Below, one piece after another: positions 1 to 4,547 of a DNA stretch of 7,167 nt. How positions within the stretch are numbered: position 1 is the stretch's first letter; each line of letters starts with the position of its first letter. A program made the translations under genes and the position numbers. Source of the stretch: Candidatus Woesearchaeota archaeon (lineage in GTDB: Archaea; Nanoarchaeota; Nanoarchaeia; Woesearchaeales; CALCXY01); NCBI GenBank assembly GCA_030751555.1, contig JASMFX010000069.1, positions 1-7,167 of the forward strand. The letters are read 5' to 3'. A model generated the notes under the pieces. It made no database searches, was not told the DNA's origin, and saw only the letters and a program-made list of their open reading frames with translations.

Positions 1-1923
1 GACGCAAGTTTTCGTTTTGAAGAGATCCATAATGAAAAAGGAAATATGAGTCCTGTTGGGGGTAATTATCGAGTAATTGTAAACAGTGATGCAGAAGAGT
101 TAGTATATAATGTCCAGATTGGTAGAAAGGGTACTAGGAAGTGGAAATACTCTATTAGTGGGCCAAATTTCACTTCTGAGGGTTTGAGGGTAAATTATAC
201 TTTTTCTCCTTGGATTCATTATAGGAGATCACATGCTTCCAGGTTTATGGAGGCTGCTGATATTGAACGAAGAGGCTTGAGAGTTTTATCAGGATTGCAG
301 GAAGTTGTTCGTCATGATTCTGCAGGAGTTGTTATGCACACAGGAGGGGATACTTATTTTTTTATGGCATCAGCCCCTCTCTTTTCAAGAGGGAGAATTG
401 CTGATGAGGCAGTTCCTGTTAAAGAAAGAAGTAAGGGACTTGGATCAATACCTGGCAGGATGTTGGATTTCTCTCGAGAGGTACATGATTGGAGTATTTA
501 TGGAGAGTTTCCTGCTCTACGTAGGCTCATGGGACCTGATGGAAAGTGTCCATCATTTCGACATCTTTTGTATAACACTCATGGTATTAATCAAGGGAGT
601 AATCTAACTACAAGGGCTGTTCATAGTACTGCTTTAAAATTATTAGGATCTGGCTTTATTTATGCCTATGCCTCTGTTGTGGTCCTTCGTTTGTTAAGCA
701 CATTTGGTTATACTGTCTATAATCGGCGTGCAAGAGACCATATCTCTGCGCATGATCCAAAAGAGAAGTGGGACACCCTCATTAGCAATCACTTAGAGGT
801 GCATTGGCCTTTATACCAAAGGGGAGATGTTAGGAGTTGGGTTGATTTTGAACAGTCACTTCAGAATTTATTTGTTAAGGTTTCAAAAAAGAATGGTTCT
901 AGCATACAGGAGCTTGCTGAAAAATATCTTCAGATTAAATCAAGTATTCATGAGATACTAGAGATGGCAGAAGGGGATCTCCCATCTCAGTACCAAAGCA
1001 TTAGAAGACTTATTACTGATGCTGATATTATTGGAAAAACTATTCCTCCTGAATTAGATAATCTGTTAATAAAGTTAAGACCTCTTGAATTCGATAGTTT
1101 AACTAATCATCATCTAGAATGGTGTGAGCATCTTAGGGATCGAGGACTCTTAAGTAATGAGTATGCAAATAAGAAGGATCTTGATACGGTTTTCCAAGAA
1201 TGGGGTGAAATTTATTATCAGAGGTTGTTAGGTTTTGAAACTCCTACTAATGTTGGCCCTGTCAGGAGTCCAACCATGGCTTCAAAGTGTCTGGATGATG
1301 TTCTTGCATCATTTAGGGGTAAGGTTCGTGAGGAGAGTGATGAAGAATTGGATTTAATGGCAGGTGCTGCTTTGAAAAAGCTTGATAATGCAAATTCCTT
1401 AAGTATTGCTGGCACGGTGATTAGCTATCTTCCTTTAGTAAATTTTCTGGGAGTGACTTTTGATCTTGGTATGTATGTTGCATGGACATTATTAAGTAAT
1501 GTTCATGGGGGTATTTCTGGTCCTTATACCAACCAAGCTTCTAATAGGATGGCATTTCATGTCTATGTTTCCAGAAAAATGGCTACTGAGGCTGAACATA
1601 CTATGAAGGCAGGAGTTTTTCAGAGAGCTCAAAATCTATGGTATCTTTTAGGTGATTCTTTGGTAGCAGGATCTGTTTTTTTGGACCAGTTAGTATTGAA
1701 GCCACTCTATGGGGAGAATGCTGTCCAAACTTTTTATCCCTACTTTGGTTTATTTGGATTGGGATTAGCTAGCACTGTTGCTGGTTTTGCTTATTACTTC
1801 AAATTTCATAAGCAATTTAAAGAAGACTTTGGATGGGAGCATGAAGGTTTGATTGATAAGGTTAAGAAGTTGGGTAAAAAGTGGGGTGGCCGATTGAGTA
1901 GACGTTTTAGAAAAGAGGAGTAG
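1..1923 (+). CDS. Large multi-pass membrane protein of unknown function, 5' end outside window
   Basis: The frame is open from base 1, so the ATG at 46 is probably an internal methionine and the visible 640 residues are a C-terminal part. I do not recognise the family. Numbering from that ATG, residues 1-55 look like the end of a beta-sandwich, extracellular-type domain, with N-x-T sequons at N41 and N50. A hydrophobic segment at about 197-219 is followed by the basic stretch NRRAR. Residues 225-450 are hydrophilic and mostly helical. Further hydrophobic segments lie at about 452-484, 531-553 and 562-586. The tail (587-625) is strongly basic and ends RRFRKEE. The positive-inside rule would put 225-450 and the tail in the cytoplasm, but segment 452-484 is long and the topology is uncertain. 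The stop TAG is at 1921-1923. The downstream gene is convergent, 31 bp away. I see no catalytic motif. It is probably a surface or envelope protein of an archaeon, an inference from architecture only. Confidence 0.8.
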   Translation, partial: DASFRFEEIHNEKGNMSPVGGNYRVIVNSDAEELVYNVQIGRKGTRKWKYSISGPNFTSEGLRVNYTFSPWIHYRRSHASRFMEAADIERRGLRVLSGLQEVVRHDSAGVVMHTGGDTYFFMASAPLFSRGRIADEAVPVKERSKGLGSIPGRMLDFSREVHDWSIYGEFPALRRLMGPDGKCPSFRHLLYNTHGINQGSNLTTRAVHSTALKLLGSGFIYAYASVVVLRLLSTFGYTVYNRRARDHISAHDPKEKWDTLISNHLEVHWPLYQRGDVRSWVDFEQSLQNLFVKVSKKNGSSIQELAEKYLQIKSSIHEILEMAEGDLPSQYQSIRRLITDADIIGKTIPPELDNLLIKLRPLEFDSLTNHHLEWCEHLRDRGLLSNEYANKKDLDTVFQEWGEIYYQRLLGFETPTNVGPVRSPTMASKCLDDVLASFRGKVREESDEELDLMAGAALKKLDNANSLSIAGTVISYLPLVNFLGVTFDLGMYVAWTLLSNVHGGISGPYTNQASNRMAFHVYVSRKMATEAEHTMKAGVFQRAQNLWYLLGDSLVAGSVFLDQLVLKPLYGENAVQTFYPYFGLFGLGLASTVAGFAYYFKFHKQFKEDFGWEHEGLIDKVKKLGKKWGGRLSRRFRKEE

Positions 1924-1954
1924 GTTTTCGTTATTGAAAATATGCAATCTTGAG
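1924..1954. terminator. Convergent intergenic spacer with a weak T-rich hairpin
   Basis: The 31 bp between the stop codons of the membrane protein and the nucleotidyltransferase contain TTTTC (1925-1929) and GAAAA (1936-1940), which can pair around a 6-nt loop. The left arm supplies a T-run on the plus strand and the right arm one on the minus strand, as might serve bidirectional archaeal termination. The stem is only five A/T-rich pairs, so this is a weak call based mainly on the convergent context. Confidence 0.25.
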
Positions 1955-2509
1955 TTATCTTAACAATACATCCTTTCTCTCAAAACTAATCTCATTCTTT
2001 TTCAAAACATCCTCAAATTCTAAAGAATTCTTGATAGGTATCTGTACTACTCCTGGAGCAAGATGCTTTCCTTCTAATTTTTCAATCATGCCCTTATTAT
2101 TTCTTCCAGCCAAGATATAGTTAAACTTAACCTTGTCAGTATGCGTTTTGTTCTTCAGAGTGTAGATAAATAAACTATGTCCTGTAAAATCAATTTTTTG
2201 GGCAAATGGTTTTCCATCAAAAAGGCTTATTCCCTCTAAGAAAATACCAGACCGAGCAAAAAACTCTGGCTTGAAAAGATCCTGCCAAAGTATTCCCTCC
2301 ATGTGTAATTTTTCCACAGATTTTAATTTTTTTTTCAGCGATTGAAGTTTATTCAATCTTTCTTTTAATGAACCATGTGTAAATATAACAACCACATCAA
2401 TATCCTCCGGTATATCTTTAGCCTTGACAGCAGAGCCATAAAGAACAATATCAAAGATAGTTGTATCCTTCTTCTCATCATTCAGCCATTTTTTTAATTG
2501 TATGAGCAT
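1955..2509 (-). CDS. Minimal nucleotidyltransferase (MNT-type), putative antitoxin partner of the HEPN gene
   Basis: This 184-aa protein carries the nucleotidyltransferase signature near its N-terminus: G25-S26, nine residues, then D36-I37-D38, in the run YGSAVKAKDIPEDIDVV. E71 in LHMEG is a candidate third metal-ligating carboxylate. Residues 1-100 make the catalytic fold. Residues 111-184 form an extra domain beginning HSLFIYTLKNKTH, with VKFNYILAGRNNKG and PGVVQIPI. From memory such tails occur in archaeal proteins, but I cannot name the domain. The start at 2509 lies 32 nt inside the upstream HEPN gene and is supported by a GAGGTG ribosome binding site 10 nt before it. No other Met lies before the GS motif. 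Established knowledge: MNT proteins paired with HEPN proteins can neutralise them by transferring AMP. The HEPN-then-MNT order and tight coupling fit a toxin-antitoxin operon, but activity here is inferred. Confidence 0.85.
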   Translation of the reverse strand: MLIQLKKWLNDEKKDTTIFDIVLYGSAVKAKDIPEDIDVVVIFTHGSLKERLNKLQSLKKKLKSVEKLHMEGILWQDLFKPEFFARSGIFLEGISLFDGKPFAQKIDFTGHSLFIYTLKNKTHTDKVKFNYILAGRNNKGMIEKLEGKHLAPGVVQIPIKNSLEFEDVLKKNEISFERKDVLLR

Positions 2510-2813
2510 CTTCTTTCAGCACCTCAGCTGCTTCTTTATCCATTTTCTTAGTATAGCTATCCTGATAGAAAGGAAAATCCTTGTCAAGCATATCATAAAG
2601 CTCAGGATATTTTTCTTGCAGTATTCTAAATCTATTCGTATGAGAACTTGGAACAGTACCTTCTTTCTTTAATAAAAACAAATCAGCACCAGCACTTATA
2701 GCTTTGAAGAAGAGGGTAACAGCAGAATTGAATTTATCTCTTTTAAGCGCCTCCTCAGCTAATCCCAAATACTCCTTCAGATTATCTGACAATATTTTCT
2801 CTTTTTCTTCCAT
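2478..2813 (-). CDS. Small HEPN-type helical protein, first gene of the HEPN-MNT operon
   Basis: This 111-aa, largely helical protein has the layout of the HEPN family. An N-terminal helix pair includes YLGLAEEALKRDKFNSAVTL and is followed by FFKAISAGADLFLLKK (about 11-50). Next are PSSHTNRFRIL (55-65) and a last helix, KEAAEVLKEDAHTIKKMAE (93-111). HEPN proteins in MNT operons are usually RNase toxins with an RX4-6H motif. That motif is not visible here: H58 precedes R61 in the wrong order, and H104 has no arginine 5-7 residues before it. It may therefore be a non-nuclease, substrate-binding HEPN or a divergent toxin. The ATG at 2811-2813 has no Shine-Dalgarno, and a TATA box centred about 30 bp upstream implies a nearly leaderless mRNA. 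The 3' end overlaps the MNT gene by 32 nt. Family assignment rests on helix pattern and context, so it is less certain than that of the MNT protein. Confidence 0.7.
   Translation of the reverse strand: MEEKEKILSDNLKEYLGLAEEALKRDKFNSAVTLFFKAISAGADLFLLKKEGTVPSSHTNRFRILQEKYPELYDMLDKDFPFYQDSYTKKMDKEAAEVLKEDAHTIKKMAE
2520..2525 (-). promoter_or_regulatory. Shine-Dalgarno site GAGGTG for the MNT gene, inside the HEPN gene
   Basis: The minus strand reads GAGGTG, a strong complement to the archaeal 16S rRNA 3' end, 10 nt before the ATG at 2509. It decides the MNT start and indicates that the second gene of the operon is translated from its own site within the HEPN reading frame, which would couple the two levels. 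Confidence 0.75.
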
Positions 2814-2814
2814 C

Positions 2815-2827
2815 TTGTATTATACAA
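2815..2827. promoter_or_regulatory. Palindromic operator copy 1, between the HEPN start codon and its TATA box
   Basis: TTGTATTATACAA is a perfect 13-bp palindrome around a single central base at 2821. It ends one base upstream of the HEPN start codon (2811-2813) and covers the expected transcription start, so a bound protein would block RNA polymerase. It shares its core with copies 2 and 3, which are centred exactly 40 and 80 bp away. Confidence 0.8.
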
Positions 2828-2838
2828 CAAATAAGTAA

Positions 2839-2854
2839 TATTTAAACTTTTCGG
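2839..2854 (-). promoter_or_regulatory. BRE/TATA promoter of the HEPN-MNT operon
   Basis: On the minus strand CCGAAAAG (2854-2847, BRE-like) is followed by TTTAAATA (2846-2839). The TATA centre is about 30 bp from the A of the HEPN ATG, so the transcript should start at or a few bases before the start codon. The box lies between operator copies 1 and 2, with the BRE abutting copy 2. Confidence 0.65.
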
Positions 2855-2868
2855 TTGTATTATACAAC
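2854..2868. promoter_or_regulatory. Palindromic operator copy 2, abutting the BRE
   Basis: GTTGTATTATACAAC is a 15-bp palindrome around the base at 2861. It sits directly upstream of the TATA/BRE element of the HEPN operon, so occupancy would compete with TFB/TBP. On the plus strand its centre is itself TATA-like, so a rightward promoter cannot be excluded. Confidence 0.8.
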
Positions 2869-2889
2869 AATTGATGTATTTTATTTATT

Positions 2890-2912
2890 TAATGTTGTAT
2901 AATACAACATTA
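2890..2912. promoter_or_regulatory. Palindromic operator copy 3, the longest (23 bp)
   Basis: Centred at 2901, this copy has the same core (TTGTATAATACAA, 2895-2907), and perfect symmetry extends over 23 bp, 11 bp on each side of the centre. It lies exactly 40 bp upstream of copy 2. As the most symmetric copy it is a candidate for the high-affinity nucleation site of a dimeric repressor; that ranking is inference. Confidence 0.8.
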
Positions 2913-3005
2913 CCAAGGATCCTTCCAAAAGTAGTGGAAGTATTTCATGAAACTGTCTTTAATTTCTTTGGATTCTAATACAAAGGCAAAGGGATTGTGA
3001 CAAAA

Positions 3006-3021
3006 CGATAGTCTTAAATAG
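3006..3021 (+). promoter_or_regulatory. Promoter of the zinc-finger gene
   Basis: The element CTTAAATAG at 3013-3021, preceded by CGATAGT, is centred about 28 bp before the ATG at 3045. That spacing fits a leaderless archaeal transcript, and no Shine-Dalgarno is visible before the ATG. Between operator copy 3 and this element (2913-3005) I see no gene better supported than a 28-codon open frame. Confidence 0.5.
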
Positions 3022-3044
3022 ATTTTTTCAGAACATTCCTCCCA

Positions 3045-3266
3045 ATGAAATGCATTCTGTGCAATGGGAAAACTGTTTTGAAACAAGTGGATTATGCTGA
3101 ATTTGGGATAAATCTTGGAAGATTTCCTGCAAAAGTGTGTTCAAAATGTGGTGAAATCTACTTTGATGAAGATACAGCAGCAAAAATTCAGAAGAAATCT
3201 AAGGTAGCTGATCTTTTTGGAATAGCAAAAATAGCCTTCATGTGGAGCTTTAGTTCAAGATTATGA
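3045..3266 (+). CDS. YgiT/MqsA-type zinc-finger protein, apparently C-terminally truncated
   Basis: This 73-aa protein has two CxxC knuckles, C3-I-L-C6 and C32-S-K-C35, in the arrangement of the YgiT-type zinc finger. They are followed by the family hallmark GEIYFDEDTAAKIQKKSK (36-53). The VDYAEFGINLGRFPAKVC segment (15-32) is also typical. From memory, archaeal relatives usually continue after a KxKxxxLFGxxK segment into an AbrB/SpoVT-type or helix-turn-helix DNA-binding domain. Here the continuation after LFGIAKIA is FMWSFSSRL and stop, and none of the three plus-strand frames downstream shows a remnant of that domain. It may be a decayed antitoxin or regulator, or a functional stand-alone zinc finger. 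It lies between the HEPN-MNT operon (divergent) and the acidic-protein gene, with its own TATA box. The zinc-finger family is confident; function and intactness are not. Confidence 0.75.
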   Translation: MKCILCNGKTVLKQVDYAEFGINLGRFPAKVCSKCGEIYFDEDTAAKIQKKSKVADLFGIAKIAFMWSFSSRL

Positions 3267-3303
3267 CCTTTTTGTCACACTATTATATACTCTAGAATAT
3301 AGA

Positions 3304-3317
3304 TATTTAAGTATATA
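3304..3317 (+). promoter_or_regulatory. Promoter of the acidic Cys-tail protein gene
   Basis: TATTTAA followed by GTATATA lies about 25-32 bp before the ATG at 3339, the archaeal TATA-to-start distance. No Shine-Dalgarno precedes the ATG, so the transcript is probably leaderless. The 72-bp gap after the zinc-finger gene holds little else besides a short T-run (3269-3273) that may end the previous transcript. Confidence 0.55.
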
Positions 3318-3338
3318 GGTTACGTTCTTATACCTAGT

Positions 3339-4490
3339 ATGATAGAAGTGTCACAACTAGATTTGGATGCCTTGATGGCAGGATTTCCTGAAGGTAGTGA
3401 TAGGTATGAACTCTCAACTAAACTAGGTTCAAATGGGCCAAGTAATGCAAGATCTAATAGGCTTCATCAAGCACATTCTCCTGGCAGAGAGCTTGGTGAG
3501 GCTCATTTTCAACCATCTGCTAGGCCTGGTAGATATGATGGAACCCTAACTCCTATTGCTCTCTATGAAACTCCAGATGGTTATGGGGTTTTATTGGCTG
3601 TCAATTACGGAGGAGCAGCAGGCGAGTATGGAAACAGCGATGGTAATGGTTTAGGTTATGGTCAGGGTTATGAAAGAGATGGGGAATCAATGTATCTTGC
3701 AGTCCCGAATGGAGAGGGTTACAGTGTTGTAGCTTTGCCATCTTCTTATTTTAAAAATGAAAATTTGCTTGATAGAAGAGATTGGGAGGATCAGGAGTAC
3801 AATCCAGTTCCTGGAAGCGAGAAAGAGTATGATCCTGCTAGATCGATTGATCCAGATGATCCACAATACTCAGATGATGCTCCTCTTAAAGAGGTCATGG
3901 ACCTTATTGCTAATACAGAAGTAGAGAGAAAGGGTATTTTTGAGAAAAGTCGTCCTTACAGTACTCAGGATTACGATCAATATGGATTTATCCCTGATTA
4001 TACTAAACAGGACAATGATGAAGGGGTGGATGCTGTTTTGGATAATCTTGCTCAGAAAAGTTCAGGAAAAAATCCAATGAGGTTATCAAGGGAGTTTACT
4101 AACAAGAACTTGCCTGGTGAGATGGCAGACAGCGCTGGCAGGCAGGTGGATATTGAGGATGAACCTAATTACAAAAAGACTGATGGAGCAGATCCATTGG
4201 AAAATGGGCCGCAGACTTGGATGCCTCTAGATCACATGCCTTTGCTTGATTATCTAGATGGTGAGGGTCAAAAAAAAAGTCTTTATGATCAGCCAGCGAT
4301 AGAAGTAAGCACAGCAAAGCACAATGCACCTTCAAACCTTAGAGATGGTCAAATATTAAGCAATGCTGATCTACAGGTTCAACCTAATCCAAATGAGTTG
4401 CTTACTATGTATCTGAGATATGATGATCCTCTATTAAGTTCTAATAAAATGGGTATTGCTCCTGCTTGTTCTGGAGGGTGCGGAAGGTAA
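3339..4490 (+). CDS. Acidic, largely disordered protein of unknown function with C-terminal CSGGCGR
   Basis: I do not recognise this 383-aa protein. It has no signal peptide or membrane segment. Residues 60-140 are rich in Gly and Tyr and include strand-like stretches such as TPIALYETPDGYGVLLAVNY and SMYLAVPNGEGYSVVALP, perhaps a small beta domain. Residues 145-350 are acidic, proline-rich and probably disordered, with many Asp-Pro and Asp-Tyr pairs (for example EKEYDPARSIDPDDPQYSDD). The only two cysteines are C377 and C381 in the last seven residues, CSGGCGR, a placement unlikely by chance. It could be a metal- or redox-active tail, a modification site, or an attachment tag. The gene has its own TATA box and a leaderless-type start, and ends 57 bp before the nucleotidyltransferase-HEPN gene on the same strand. 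Whether the two are functionally linked is unknown. Coding status is supported by the long open frame and plausible composition. Confidence 0.75.
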   Translation: MIEVSQLDLDALMAGFPEGSDRYELSTKLGSNGPSNARSNRLHQAHSPGRELGEAHFQPSARPGRYDGTLTPIALYETPDGYGVLLAVNYGGAAGEYGNSDGNGLGYGQGYERDGESMYLAVPNGEGYSVVALPSSYFKNENLLDRRDWEDQEYNPVPGSEKEYDPARSIDPDDPQYSDDAPLKEVMDLIANTEVERKGIFEKSRPYSTQDYDQYGFIPDYTKQDNDEGVDAVLDNLAQKSSGKNPMRLSREFTNKNLPGEMADSAGRQVDIEDEPNYKKTDGADPLENGPQTWMPLDHMPLLDYLDGEGQKKSLYDQPAIEVSTAKHNAPSNLRDGQILSNADLQVQPNPNELLTMYLRYDDPLLSSNKMGIAPACSGGCGR

Positions 4491-4493
4491 ACA

Positions 4494-4540
4494 TTTATAA
4501 AGTATAATCTAACTTTTTACTTTATACTACTATAATGAGG
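4494..4540 (+). promoter_or_regulatory. Promoter region and Shine-Dalgarno of the duplicated NT-HEPN gene
   Basis: A TATA box, TTTATAAAG (4494-4502), would start transcription near 4524 and leave a leader of about 24 nt. That leader contains TGAGG (4536-4540), 7 nt before the ATG at 4548. A second candidate box, TTTATACT (4521-4528), would give a leaderless mRNA. AGTATAA (4501-4507) and TTATACT (4522-4528) form a 7-bp inverted repeat around a T-run that could also help end the upstream transcript. Confidence 0.55.
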
Positions 4541-4547
4541 CAATACA

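Larger units (their letters stand above)
2996..3279. repeat. 10-bp inverted repeat TGTGACAAAA flanking the zinc-finger gene
   Basis: TGTGACAAAA at 2996-3005 recurs inverted as TTTTGTCACA at 3270-3279. The copies bracket the YgiT-like gene and its promoter. They could be half-sites for one regulator at two promoters, ends of a tiny inserted segment, or chance in AT-rich DNA. I see no target-site duplication. Confidence 0.3.

Noticed and set aside
46..48. ATG at 46 as the true start of the membrane protein
   Set aside because: The same frame is open back to base 1 with similar sequence, no promoter or ribosome binding site precedes the ATG, and the visible N-terminus looks like the middle of a beta domain.
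305..607. 100-codon plus-strand open frame within the membrane protein gene
   Set aside because: It overlaps a long open frame with coherent composition, and I see no start signals or family motif.
1218..1415. 65-codon minus-strand open frame within the membrane protein gene
   Set aside because: No start signals, no recognisable product, and complete overlap with the longer gene.
2815..2912. CRISPR-like array (three repeats at a constant 40-bp period)
   Set aside because: The repeats are only 13-bp symmetric palindromes, there are just three, and one 'spacer' carries the TATA/BRE of the HEPN operon. No cas gene is present. Operators explain it better.
2915..2952. Short palindromes AAGGATCCTT (2915-2924) and TTTCATGAAA (2943-2952) as extra operators
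   Set aside because: They share no sequence with each other or with the 40-bp array, and 10-bp palindromes are common by chance.
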